Source of the DNA: Alviniconcha marisindica
Lineage: Eukaryota; Mollusca; Gastropoda; Provannidae
DNA: 64,000 nt
Direction: 5' to 3'
NCBI GenBank assembly: GCA_018857735.1
Contig: JABMCL010000191.1
Location: 1,200,001 to 1,264,000, forward strand
Within the stretch, counting starts at the first letter, position 1. The number at the start of each line of letters is the position of its first letter. The notes under the pieces were generated by a model. The model saw nothing but the letters and a program-made list of their open reading frames with translations. It had not been told where the DNA came from and did no database searches. Shown here piece after piece: positions 1 to 11,600 of the stretch. Position numbers and translations under genes: made by a program.

Positions 1-141
1 ACACCGACCGGGAAACAGTGTAGAGGAGCTGTAGGGAGGCACTGGGAGAGTGTAGCGGAGCTGTCCGGCACTGAGGCAGTCCGAGGGGACCTGACCACCG
101 AGCTTCACCTACACTGACGGCTGATTTACAACTTCAGCAAC

Positions 142-438
142 AGGATTCAGTTCTTCGCCCGGTGCTTGCAGCCTGGCCAGCCCTCCAACACCAAAGAACG
201 CTCCGTGCGGGCGTTGGTGCAGCAGTACCCTCGACGGTTCCTGAAGAAAGGGATCCTCCGTCGTGGGCAGGCTGACCAACGTCGTGGTACCCGTGAACAG
301 CTGGTTCTACCCAGCACACTTCGGCCTGATGTCCCAAGAGAGGTCAGGGACTACATCAGCAGCTGCGAGAGATGCACTGTGGTGCCATGCTTTAGGAAAA
401 AGGAAGGGGATATGATGCTTGGTATGGTCGTTCGGTAA
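142..438 (+). pseudogene. Ty3/Gypsy pol remnant (integrase zinc-binding region)
   Basis: The frame reads through a region typical of the RNase H to integrase linker of Gypsy-type polyproteins. A stretch reading KKGILRRGQADQRRG is followed by REQLVLPSTLRPDV and then by VRDYISSCERCTV. In intact elements the last two are separated by a His-containing segment of the HHCC zinc finger and a YWPGM-like motif; here they are fused, so about 25-30 residues are missing. The CxxC half of the finger is present. There is no proper start codon and no catalytic DDE core. This is a decayed retroelement fragment, not a host gene. The family call rests on motif order only. Confidence 0.6.
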
Positions 439-1519
439 TGCCTTGTGTTGTATGTTAATGGGGTACCTTAAGGGTCCTTAACTTGTTCAAACTTAGTGGC
501 ATCGGTTTAGATTTAGCATGTAACTTAACTGTCTTGCTGTTTCTAGTGTATACCTTGCATGGCAGTAGCCATTATGATTTAGCTTGTTTCCTTTTGTATG
601 GACCTGTAGTGTGTTAATTGTTGGTGCCGTTTTGTTGAGTTGAGGTAAATGTACGTAAGTTGCACAATTCCTTTTGATTATGTGGATTGGATGTGGCATC
701 TACTGAGTATGGATTGCTCTGGTAGTCATGCTCAAGAGACGTTGAGGTGTCAATTATACGTTGATTAACTTCGGGAAGGTTGCTTGGTACAAGCAACAGG
801 GCGAATCAGGATTGATTGTATCTGTGTTGCATTTTGTATATGTGGATTTGTATGCAAATGGTTATATATACCCGCCTTATACAGTCGATTAGGGTTCTCA
901 GTGAGTATGGCTACATCTCTGTTAGTTGATTGTTACTCCGTATCTGCCAAAACTTCCATTTTTCATTTTCCTGAGCAGTGTGGTGACCCTAGTGTATATT
1001 TATTTCATCATGATCGAACTTTGATGGCTTGACCGCTAATCTGGCATTACTTAATAGCATTATATATGTTCATTTGAGTAGTAATGGGACAGGGTCCACA
1101 TCAGGGTCACTGAGCGTTGTGTTGTCTGTGAGTAAGAGTTATGTTTATTACGAGTATACGTGTTAACCTTTGTATAAGGCCCTGTATTTTCGTGTGCGCA
1201 TTTCTCTAGCGAGACGTTTTATCGTACCGCGGGTCCTTCACATAAAGCTTGGTATTGAGATGGCAGACATCACTTGTGTGCCGTTCATGTAGTAAATGAC
1301 ATGCAATATGTAGTATTCGATTGTTGCAATGTGCGCTGTGTTGATGTTCTATTTTTTTCGAACATGTTGTTTTGTGGTCTTGAACGTCCTCCATTTTTAT
1401 GCCCCAGATGGCAGTAGGTTTTTGAAATGCAATAAGAACAGATGTTGTTGTTTTTTGGAGTTTTCATCATTAACACAAAGAATCCTGTTTTTCACCCTTT
1501 TGTTCTGTTTCAAGCAATG
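392..1519 (+). mobile_element. Possible Gypsy 3' LTR or adjacent non-coding sequence
   Basis: A purine-rich tract at 392-408 resembles a polypurine tract and is followed within a few bases by TG. About 1.1 kb of T/G-rich sequence without coding content follows, as expected for a 3' LTR next to the integrase remnant. I could not place the right end or a target-site duplication. Otherwise nothing is recognisable here. Confidence 0.25.
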
Positions 1520-1777
1520 TGTTCTGGGTCTGTGAAGGGGGCGAAAGAGTGAAGGATCGACCGCGCGCACCGACCCGGGAGACCGAGGAGGCCGTGGACC
1601 GCCGCCAGAACAATGGAAGTGTTAAGGTGGTGTCCCCTCGCCATTGCGCAGCAACTAGTGTACTACGCTGTTTCAACTGCTGTGCTAGGGCAGTCACAAG
1701 GACGATGTCCGTTGCACCGCCGTTCACAGCCCAGCTCCAGCTTAACATAGCTTTTTCATGACCTCTTCTGGGCTAAC
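1520..1777 (+). repeat. Dispersed repeat, copy 1 (related copy near 19,385-19,645)
   Basis: The block resembles 19,385-19,645 in order and wording, with shared pieces such as GCCGTGGACCGCCG and CATTGCGCAGCAAC. Divergence is appreciable. The 19 kb copy is preceded by the SINE-tail-like segment (ATTAGGGxCGGGGA), so the block probably belongs to a longer SINE or composite repeat. Confidence 0.65.
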
Positions 1778-2201
1778 TTGAGGGCCCAGCACCACCTCCC
1801 TCCTCTAGATCTCGCCTGGAACCCTGTGATTTGAGGGCCCAGTACCACCTCCCTCCTCTTGATCTCGCCTGGAACCCTGTGAGTTGAGGGCCCAGTACCA
1901 CCTCCCTCCTCTTGATCTCGCCTGGAACCCTGTGAGTTGAGGGCCCAGTACCACCTCCCTCCTCTTGATCTCGCCTGGAACCCTGTGAGTTGAGGGCCCA
2001 GTACCACCTCCCTCCTCTTGATCTCGCCTGGAACCCTGTGAGTTGAGGGCCCAGTACCACCTCCCTCCTCTTGATCTCGCCTGGAACCCTGTGAGTTGAG
2101 GGCCCAGTACCACCTCCCTCCTCTTGATCTCGCCTGGAACCCTGTGAGTTGAGGGCCCAGCACCACCTCCCTCCTCTTGATCTCGCCTGGAACCCTGTGA
2201 G
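1778..2201. repeat. 53-bp minisatellite, about 8 copies
   Basis: Eight nearly identical 53-bp units contain GAGGGCCCAGTACCACC and CTTGATCTCGCCTGGAACC. The unit resembles sequence that occurs only as one or two diverged units at the end of the related repeat near 19,620-19,700, so the array probably expanded from the tail of that repeat. Open frames across it arise from a stop-free unit and are not genes. Confidence 0.95.
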
Positions 2202-3377
<1,176 letters not shown>

Positions 3378-3670
3378 AGAGTCGCATATCAATGGGCCTG
3401 AAGAAAAGTTTTTAAAAGGAGAAAGGTTTTCAAGGAAGATTGAAAAGAGCTAACAGACAGAATGGCGAACAGAAACAGGGAGTTGGCTCTAGATAACTGG
3501 AGCCTGGTAACAGAAAGAGTGCTGACCACAGAACTTTGTTCGGAAGGATGGTATTCTGAACACTCGCGTGTCTGTAGAAGAGCGGAGCTGCCGGGAAGGA
3601 GTGACCACACCTTCGGGTTTTAATAAATGCGTGTCAGTAGTTGAAGTATGAAGGTTGTTAAGAAAGCAAC

Positions 3671-3790
3671 GTCACATTGACGTCCAATAACAATAAAAAT
3701 AGTATAAAAGATCGAGTTTTCTCCCAAAAATCGATTCCCCTCACCATAATCTCTAAAGGAAAACTATCTACACACAAGACTCATCAAGGT
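3671..3790 (+). promoter_or_regulatory. Candidate core promoter and first-exon donor
   Basis: A CRE-like TGACGTC (3,678-3,684) overlaps a CCAAT (3,684-3,688) and is followed by a canonical TATAAAAG (3,703-3,710). About 30 bp downstream lies C/A-rich sequence suited to an initiator, and at 3,789/3,790 there is a good splice donor, AAG|GTATGA. Spacing fits a short non-coding first exon. No downstream exon is recognised, so this may be chance. Confidence 0.25.
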
Positions 3791-5041
3791 ATGATCATTC
3801 GGCTTTGATTTGTATATTGCGTTTTTTTTAGTGGTGTTGGTGCCAGTTAGAAATGTGTAAGAATTTCTTAAGCTAAGAGATTAAATCCCTTAGAAATGTT
3901 GAAGAATTTCTTAAGTTATGGGTTAAAAGATGTAGTGAGAAAATATGGCTAGGCAGGAAAACCAAGTCGTGTAAAAGGAGCATACTTGGGGGGGGGGGGG
4001 GGGGGGACGGCACACACACACACACACAACACACACACAGAGGAAATTTGGTAACATTTTCCAGAGAATAGAAATTTATCAACCCCCCCCCCCCCTCCCA
4101 ATGCTGTTCAACTCTTTGAAAAAATCATTCCTTACAGTTACGTAACCAGCGATACTTGCGGTGTAACGACAGGGACGCGGAAGGACTCGAGCAAGCAGGA
4201 CGAAAGACTGAGTGGCCGAGGAGTGAGACACGCATAGATTGTTGCCCAAAGATTCAGACACAAAAGCCCTTGTGTTCTTTGACATCACCCCACTGCTAAT
4301 GACTTTTTCTCCCAATGTGTCTATCAATTCAAAGTGTTGTTTTGGTGTACCGACTGTCTCTTGACTTTAGGAAACAAAATCGGTGCTGAAATTCACAAGT
4401 TGTGCGACAAGGCAGTGGCTGCCCGTTACACGGCGCAGACTTCAGTCGTTCCGCCTTTGATGCTGTGCCGACCTGGCTAACTGGTGCTCACCTCACCCGC
4501 TGTACTTTGCGCCGTGACACAACGATGATCAGAGACGACAGCCGTTGGGAGCTAACTGCTAACAGGTCAGCGCCAGGCGGTGTCTTTCAAGAATGCAGGT
4601 AGCACGGGTCTTGCCACCTGTTTGACAGCACCTGGTGAGTGCCCCACCGCGAGCTACATGTGGTCCGCCCCGCCTGCCTGGGGGTGCCGTGGCCGCCCTT
4701 GTCAACCCACTGGCCCATTCACGGTGGAAGAGGGTTCCGAAAAGAGAAAGCACAAAGACTGAAGCGAACAAAAGGCGGATGGTCGCGTGGTGGTGAAGCA
4801 GGAAGGTAGTTGACACTGTAAGATCCCTGACTACAGCACACCCTGTCCACAGCGCCGGCTTCACGCGCTGAGCGGGAGTGTGAGGGGTATGCATATAGCC
4901 CCCCTCCTCTCTCAACTGCCAGATTCGTGTCGTGCTTTGAAAGTCTACACAGCTGTTACAGTTGGAGATGTCAGGAGTCGTAACCACTGGACAAAGTGAA
5001 GTACCTGTCCATTGCTTTGCCTGATTAGTACTGGCGTTTCA
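3791..5041. other. No gene seen; homopolymer runs
   Basis: The stretch contains a G run at 3,988-4,006, a short CA tract near 4,013-4,040 and a C run at 4,084-4,096. The remainder, including the GC-richer 4,390-4,990, shows no homology I recognise. Confidence 0.5.
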
Positions 5042-5115
5042 CAATCCCCGTCCCCGTCCCTAATAAGTCTTACGGTTTCTGTGGACGTTAAGCACCATGT
5101 TTACTTACTTTACAA
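5042..5115 (+). mobile_element. SINE 3'-tail fragment
   Basis: The sequence CCCCGTCCCTAATAAG...GTTTCTGTGGACGTTAAGC ends in a TTAC-type tail. It is the reverse complement of the 3' part of the tRNA-derived SINE at 15,509-15,835. No tRNA-like head is present, so the copy is 5'-truncated. Confidence 0.65.
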
Positions 5116-5127
5116 GACATGAAGGGG

Positions 5128-5365
5128 CTTCATGACAACGACCAAAGCACTTTACGACCAAAGCGTGACTGCATAAAGCGTCACGCCACACTGATCATGT
5201 CAAACCCAGGACTAGCTACTTGCCAACCAAAGCATAACGGCGTCAACGACCAGAGCGTGACGGAACTTTACAGCCAGAGCGTGACGGCACTCCACGACCA
5301 GAGCGTGACGGAAACTTTACGATCAAAGCCTGACGGATACTTTACGACCAAAGCATGGTGGCACT
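5128..5365. repeat. Degenerate tandem repeat, about 23-25 bp unit
   Basis: Variants of TTTACGACCAAAGCGTGACGG recur about nine times with substitutions (CAGAGCGTGACGG, CAAAGCCTGACGG and others). The frame across it stays open by chance. Confidence 0.7.
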
Positions 5366-5746
5366 CCGCCACAACCAAAACATACCTTTGCATATATATA
5401 TACCGTGCATGTATGTATGTTTTAACTTCACCAGTTAAGTCAGTAAGCTTGTACACATTGTTGTGCCGGTTCAGTGAACACGTTTGGGCAAAAAGAAATA
5501 GTTGTGTTGTCTATTTCTGTGTCTAAACCACATGGCAACAATATTTCAACATTGTTTGCAGCCATGTCATCATCGGGGCCCGGCATAGTGAGAATGTTCG
5601 ACTGCTCTGTTTGCCGTTTGTCCGTTTGGACTTAAAGGAATAAGTACAATATACTTTTTTTCATCCAGCCCTCGGGCAAAAACAAAAAACAACAACAATA
5701 AAAACAATCGAAAACAAAATAATTATACTCAAAAACTCAATTAACT

Positions 5747-5747
<1 letters not shown>

Positions 5748-5830
<83 letters not shown>

Positions 5831-5838
5831 AGAGAGAG

Positions 5839-5872
<34 letters not shown>

Positions 5873-5873
5873 G
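5748..5873. repeat. (GA)n followed by (GACA)n
   Basis: A GA dinucleotide run of about 76 bases passes into GACA tetranucleotides. It sits within the 3' flank of LINE A1. Confidence 0.97.
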
Positions 5874-5992
5874 AGTAAAATGAAGAGCATGCATGTATGC
5901 ATAATATACATATCTGACACATCATATTCACAAATATTGAGAATATAAATGTTCAAATCATGTTCAAAATCAAAGAAATAGTGCACATATCC

Positions 5993-6700
5993 TTAATCAA
6001 TGTTTGTTGTGATTTTTTCAGTTAAGTACTGTTTAACAATTTTTTTTAATGCTTTGTGATCTGACAACATTTTAATTGATAATGGTAAATTGTTCCATAG
6101 GTTTCCCTCGGAATACATCAAGCTACATTTAAATAAATCTAATCTAGGACGGGGTTTGTGTGAATGTCTGTTCTGATTTGAATGAAAGTTTAATTTTAGA
6201 TTTGATGGTGCACCAGATACTATTTTATGCATAAATTCTAATTTTAATTTTAGCGGAAGAACATCTAAAAGTTTATAGTCGTGAGCTGTCAAATATGTGG
6301 ATTTTAGAAGGGTTAATTTAAGGGCTCGCTTGTGAATACTAACAAGAGGTTTTAATGTGTTTGCACTAGCAGAGTCCCAGAGTGTTGAAGCATAGTCAAT
6401 GTTGGTTGGATATGTGCATGAAAAAATAGTTTTCGAGCATGAGCATTTAGAAAATGTTTAATTTTTGCGAGTTGATATAGCTTTTGAGAAACACGTTTGG
6501 TTAGTTCATTTACATGATTTGTCCAAGACAAATTATTATCAATAGTTACTCCTAAAACTTTATGTGTTGCTACTTCGACAATTTTCTCATTTCCAATATA
6601 AAGTGGCATGCGAGAAGATGTGTTCTGGCTTTTTTGTCTTGTTGTTATGGTCATGTATTGGTTTTGTACGAGTTTAGCGACATATGATTTAGTTCAGTCC
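5993..6700 (-). pseudogene. LINE A1 post-RT and C-terminal region
   Basis: Two frames carry the typical thumb/post-RT sequence. KVLGVTIDNNLSWTNHV at 6,352-6,654 matches the conserved 'hKVLGVtiD..LsW..Hv' block. The C-terminal frame at 5,993-6,292 carries LLDVLPLKLKLEFMHK and LWNNLPLSIKMLSDH. The two are separated by a frame break. No RNase H or zinc knuckle is seen. Confidence 0.75.
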
Positions 6701-6748
6701 ATTGAAGAAGATTATTTATACTTTCTTGTAAGCTAAGCAAAAGATTAT

Positions 6749-7784
6749 TTAGGTTTGAGTGACTAGAATGGATAGTTCCCTAAATCCAGATTGGTTGGGG
6801 TGTATAAGTTCATTTGTTTTAAGATAGGATAAAAGGTGTTTGTTAATATGTTTTTCTAGAGGTTTTGAAAGAACAGACAGAATTGAGATAGGTCTATAGT
6901 TTGAAGGGTCTTTGTTATCTCCTGATTTGTAAATGGGTATAACCTTAGCTTGTTTGAATGCTTTTGGAAAATAGTTTTTGTCTATGCAAAGATTATATAT
7001 GTAGGTAACAGTCTCAGTTATGACGTGTGCAGACATTTTAATAATTTTGCCGTCTAGGTCATCCAGGCCTCGGGTTCCTGTCTGTTTCCGTTGTAATAGG
7101 GCATTGTACACTTCATATATTGCAATTGGTGGAATCGTTAAAGTAGAATTTGATATTTTTGATTCGCAAAAGCGTTTTAAAAAGCTTAAATCGTTTAGTT
7201 TTGATTGATCGTTGGTAATAATTGTGTCAAATACATTTTGCAAAATGACTGTTTAGCTTATCGGGGGGTAATTCTTTGACTGTGACTTGAGGTTTTGATG
7301 CATCTTTATTTGTTAGAGTGTTAATGGCCTTCCAAACAGAGTGAGAATCATTTTTTGAGGCGACTAAATTTTGAAAGTATGTTTTTTTGGAAGCACGTAT
7401 TAAAGATGTCACTTTGTTCCTCTGCTTTTTGAATTCTTCGTGTTTCCTTGCTTTCAGTAGCCTATCTCTTTGATGCATGGCCTCTTTTGTCTCCTTTGAC
7501 AACCATGGAGGTTTCCTTATGTACTTAACACGCTTGGTCATAAAAGGAGCATGCTTATTATAAACAGAACTAAATGTTTTGTACCAAAACTCAAGAGCTT
7601 CATCGGGGTCTGTATACTGGTATACTTGTGAGAGTTGAGAGTGAACCAAGTCAAGCAAAAAAGCATCTTTGTCAAAATGAGTAAAACATCGGTACTGTAT
7701 TTCTTTATGTGCAGCTTTAGGAGTTTTTACACCTTTTTTAAACCATGTAACGCAAATAGGTAAATGGTCACTATAACCACACAC
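6749..7784 (-). pseudogene. LINE A1 linker and N-terminal reverse transcriptase
   Basis: Two overlapping frames (7,784-7,227, then 7,243-6,749) read through the endonuclease-RT linker (KPPWLSKETKEAM, WKAINTLTNKD) into RT. RT motifs are KVIPIYKSGD, NYRPISILSVLSK and IHPNQSGFR. After QSGFR, near 6,775, the frame jumps to post-palm sequence (LLLSLQESINNLLQW). The region that should hold the F/Y-x-D-D catalytic motif and the first catalytic Asp is gone. The element cannot encode an active polymerase. Confidence 0.8.
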
Positions 7785-8360
7785 AGGGGAACATACTTCG
7801 GCAATATTTTGTTTGGTAGTAACACAAATATGATCTATCAGAGTTTCAGAATTCGTAGCCGTAATTCGAGTTGGTTTATCTATTAGTTGATGTAAGTTAA
7901 AGTTTTCATACAGTTGATTCCATTTAATATGTGGCTTTAAAAGATTGATGTTAAAGTCTCCTAGTAATATTATTTCTTTTGCTTCTAGAAAACGGCATCC
8001 ATCATTAAAGTGAATCTATCGAACCAGTCAGTACATTCGGAAGGGTTCCTGGATGTGAATCCCACGAGAATTGGTTTACTTCGCTTTAGACATACTTCTA
8101 TCCAGATAGATTCAGTATTGTGTTGTTCTAGATGCGAGGCACGCTTTAGGTTAACTGAGTGGGAAAAGTATAACAACAGACCTGTGTCTTTATGGGTTTT
8201 GGGGTCTAGGCGCATAACGTTGTAACCAGGCATTGATACGTCAGAATCAGATACATGATTTGATAATCAGGATTCTGCAAAACAAAATACATGGAAGTTT
8301 CTTCTAGAATTGAACAGAATTGAGGAGATATGAGTAAGTTTGTTAATGGCATGGTTAATG
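7741..8360 (-). pseudogene. LINE A1 apurinic endonuclease domain
   Basis: The minus-strand frames encode an APE-type endonuclease. Visible are a start-side NxNHAINKL segment, an ESWL motif near 8,270, SIWIEV, the catalytic GDFN at 7,950-7,961 and the C-terminal SDHLPI at about 7,760-7,777, which contains the catalytic His. One single-base frame break lies near 7,985 between MMDAVF and LEAKEI. The Asp/Asn of GDFN and the SDH are intact, so this domain decayed less than the polymerase. It normally nicks target DNA for target-primed reverse transcription. Confidence 0.8.
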
Positions 8361-8378
8361 TTTAAGTACCCTATTCTT

Positions 8379-8445
<67 letters not shown>
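8379..8445. repeat. (GA)n microsatellite at the 5' boundary of LINE A1
   Basis: A GA run with one short interruption begins just after the first endonuclease residues of LINE A1 on the minus strand. It marks the truncation point or an insertion within the element. Confidence 0.97.
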
Positions 8446-8447
<2 letters not shown>

Positions 8448-8719
8448 CTTTTTGATGCGGCTTTGACGTTTTATTGTCTTCAGCTTACGAAGCCCACAAG
8501 ACAAGGGATTATGAAACATGATCAACTTTCCATCACGCACAGCGACATGTAAAAATAATGTAGTTCCTTCAAAAGGAATAGGTAGTATGGATAATAAGAA
8601 TGAATCATCTGCAAGCGCAAAATGCAGTGCTTTACCTGCAGAGATTCCCACATTTAACCTAAACCACATAACAGATTCGTATACATGTACATAAATAATT
8701 ATGTGCATATATAATTATG
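8446..8719 (-). other. Open frame upstream of the LINE A1 endonuclease, unassigned
   Basis: The minus-strand frame stays open for about 85 codons (ALHFALADDSFLLS, LKTIKRQSRIKKL) until the (CT)n tract. Its position is where LINE ORF2 N-terminal or ORF1 sequence would lie, but I do not recognise the peptide. It could be unrelated sequence. Confidence 0.25.
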
Positions 8720-9468
8720 TATACATGTCTTTCCCCTTCCATACATTATATACATAATGGCGAGGGTAATAGATTACATACATAATGGCGAGGGTAATAG
8801 ATAAGCATGTATGCTTTTTTACATCCAGCCCTCGCCCTAACAAAGGACTATTCTAGATCTAATTATACATTTACATATTTTCTAAGCTACAGCACACCGG
8901 TACACACATGGAATAAATGAAGTTTAGACGTCAAACATGATATGAGACAGGCAGGAATTGGGGTGGATACATGGGGCTTTGAAATCATCAGTAGCAAACA
9001 TTATTTGGTGGGTAAATGCGTGATGAATAGGAGACACAATAAGGTAGAATGTTGTGGGCGGGTTGCAATCGCCAATTTTAACATGCAATGCCAACTAGTC
9101 AGCGTATAATGTATGACATGTAACGTGATTTAAAAGTTTCAGTGCTGGACGGTAATGTAAGAGAGTCGGGGACCAGGACTGAATTCCAAACTACCGGAAT
9201 ATACTAGGCTAGACTTAAAAAGGTCAATCCTAGGGATTGGTACATTGGGTTTTTGATGGTAATCTAAGAGAGTCGGGGACCAGGAGTGAGTTCCAAAGAG
9301 CACTACCAAAATATACTAAGCTAGACTTGAAAAGGTAAATCCTAGAGATTGGTACATTGAGTTTTTCAGAATATCCTGACTAGTTTAGGGAAAAATTAGC
9401 TGCAAGAGAGGGTAGGACTTTTCCGGACATATTTTTTGTATCAGAACTCCCTTGTTGTAGTTATGTAG

Positions 9469-9472
<4 letters not shown>
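8720..9472 (-). mobile_element. LINE family A 3'-UTR fragment
   Basis: The block parallels 33,012-33,540. Shared pieces include TCTAGATCTAATTATACAT, TAAGCTAC...ACACCGGTACACA, GGAATAAATGAAGTTTA and the terminal TACTTTTCCGGACATA. The 33 kb copy continues into reverse transcriptase sequence, whereas this one stops at a (GA)n tract, so it is 5'-truncated. About 110 bp (GAGAGTCGGGGACCAGGA...) is duplicated in tandem at 9,152-9,366, unlike the 33 kb copy. Confidence 0.8.

Positions 9473-9542
<70 letters not shown>
9473..9542. repeat. (GA)n microsatellite between two LINE fragments
   Basis: A pure GA run of 70 bases. On its left is the 5'-truncation junction of a family A fragment. On its right is the 3' end of LINE B, whose AATAAA (minus strand, 9,552-9,557) lies 9 bases away. 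Confidence 0.98.
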
Positions 9543-9545
<3 letters not shown>

Positions 9546-9899
9546 AGAAAGTTTATTTGTTTTTAGGCCATTAGCCTCTTTCACAAAGAACATGAACACA
9601 CTGCATATTTACGCTGCACAATACATTTTTTAAACATGCTTCTAGTGACAAGGTGTTTACTGATTTTACCCCCCCCCCCCCCCCCCCCCCACAACACCAC
9701 ACACACAAAATAGCACCTACAACAACTACGTGCCGCTACTATTCCAAATCAGTCAGTTATCTGTCTCATTTTCCCTGCCTTGATAAGAAACAATGCAATC
9801 TGCTGCAAACGGCATTGATTAGTTGTTTCCATAACTGAATGGTAAGGAACACTACTCCGCAGACCGTCACGCCTTAAAAAGTCGGGTCTAATATTGTAT

Positions 9900-10800
9900 C
9901 TCAGTTGTACATTTGCACAGAACATGCAGCTCGTCCTCTGTCTCGTGTGGGCAAAACGGGCATGAGGTATCAGCTCCAGGCTTAAAACGGAATCTGTGGA
10001 CTTTTTATCCACGACACTCCTGCCCTAAATCTTAGTATGTGTCTCTCAAGTGTCCTCTCATTGAACAGATGTACTCTTCCATACCAAAGTTTTGTTTCAT
10101 GAGTTTGTATTCAAAGAACCTGTCACTTGATTCGAGCTTGTCATGCCAGCTTTGCCCAAAGCAATCTTTTAAGCGTTGAGAAAAGGTCCTAAGAAACTTC
10201 TTTTCGTCCCCTGCTCCCTGATTGTACCACACTTCGCCGAAGCCTTGCTTTAGTAGCAACTCTTTCACTCTTCCAGCCCAAGATACTTTGCCCCTTTCCG
10301 CCAGATTCTGAGAACATCGGTACGCCCCAAAAGGCAGCCGATCTTGATTCAGTTTCAGGAGTCTCAGCCAGTATTTTATGCTGCGTATCTGGGAGCTGAC
10401 GGCCAGCGGGTACCTACCGCTTTCACCATACACTATGATGCTAGGAGTTCTGTTGCTTAACCTCAAGAACCTCTTGATGGCAAATAAGTGAACCTTTTCA
10501 ACTGTTTCCACTCTCCCTGTACCCCATATCTCAGAGGCGTACAAAAGCGCTGGCTGTATTTGGGCATCAAAGATCTTACTGAACACTCCCCAATCTGTGC
10601 AATTTATCTTTCTGAGTGCTTTCAAAATGGTGATAATCTTCCGTTTAGCCTTTGGTATAAAATCTGCTACAGCTTGCGTTGTGCTAAGTTTAGTAGTTAA
10701 CGCTATGCCTAGGTACTTGTACGAGTTTACTACTTCAAGTTCTACATCCCCGTAAGTCCATCTTTCGTGTCGAGACAGGTGTCCCCCTTTTCTAAACACT
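9900..10800 (-). pseudogene. LINE B C-terminal region with Cys/His motif
   Basis: The 255-codon frame 10,799-10,032 carries VFRKGGHL, the SYKYLGI block, PALLYASEIWG and IIVYGESGRYPLA, all standard post-RT landmarks. After a frame break near 10,030 the minus strand encodes TSCPFCPHETED followed by ELHVLCKC, the C-x2-C...H-x3-C zinc-type motif that ends many such elements. Confidence 0.82.
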
Positions 10801-11600
10801 ATGATGCTGGTTTTTGCCAGGTTTACTTCCAGTTTTAGTCCATCTGCTTCGGCCTTGAGGTTATTCAGCTGGTTTTGCTGTTAAGGACACCAGCGCCACA
10901 TCATCTGCAAACAGCAGTAAGAAAACTTCTGCCATGCCCCGAACAAACTGAACCCCGTGAGTACCCTTTTCCCTTACGGTTGTGGCTAGCTCGTTAATGA
11001 AGAAGGAGAACAATAAGCCCGACTGGGCAGGAGAACTCTTCTGTCGTACAGCCTACTTCCACTCTGACAGAAGCCACAACAGAGCTGTACATTGCTCTCA
11101 GTGCCCTTAGCATCTTTTCCCCCCGCCCCCGCCCTTCGTAAGACATCCCACAATATGTTCCTGTTCACGGAATCGTATGCTTTACGGAAATCCACAAAAG
11201 CAACATACAGCTTGCCTTTTGATTTTGCCAGGGCCTTTTCTACCATCGAAATCATAACAAAAATGTGGTCCACAGTTGACCGTCCCTTCCTGAAACCACC
11301 CTGCTCTTCTACCAGCTTCCCCTGACTTTCTGCCCACACTTCAAGTCGCTTATTTAATACATATGTATAGCACTTGCTCAAAATACTAAGTAGGGATATG
11401 CCACGGTAGTTATCCGGGTCGCTAATGCTTCCCTTCTTGTGTATGGGGACCAGCAGCGCTTTTGACCACTGTTCCGGGAAGAGGCTGTTGTTGAACAGGT
11501 GATTGAAATAGCTTGTCAAGAAAGGGACTACCGTCTCCTGCGAGTTTTTCAAGAGCTCGCCCAACACACAATCTGGACCTGGTGACTTGCCATTCTTAAG
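10800..11600 (-). pseudogene. LINE B reverse transcriptase core
   Basis: The RT blocks occur in order: NGKSPGPDCV, ALLVPIHKKGSISDP, NYRGISLLSILSK, EEQGGFRKGRSTVDH, FVDFRKAYDSV (first catalytic Asp, about 11,170-11,200), and FADDVALV with the catalytic Asp pair encoded at 10,900-10,911. A short deletion between CPVG and LLFSFFINEL (near 11,015) removes the usual RQGCxLSP block. Other breaks lie near 11,100 and 10,880. It is non-functional as it stands, though young enough to read easily. Confidence 0.85.

Larger units (their letters stand above)
5640..8380 (-). mobile_element. LINE copy A1 (CR1/L2-like), 5'-truncated and internally deleted
   Basis: Read on the minus strand from 8,380 down, the order is endonuclease, linker, N-terminal reverse transcriptase, a deletion, post-RT region, C-terminus and 3' UTR. 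The UTR carries the family signature CATCCAGCCCTCGGG near 5,660 and is crossed by a (GA)n(GACA)n tract at 5,750-5,873. At least three frame breaks occur. A related copy is at 33,012-34,215, and 3'-UTR fragments lie at 8,720-9,472 and 32,812-32,933. Clade placement (CR1/L2 or another Jockey-group lineage) is inferred from motif style. Confidence 0.85.
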
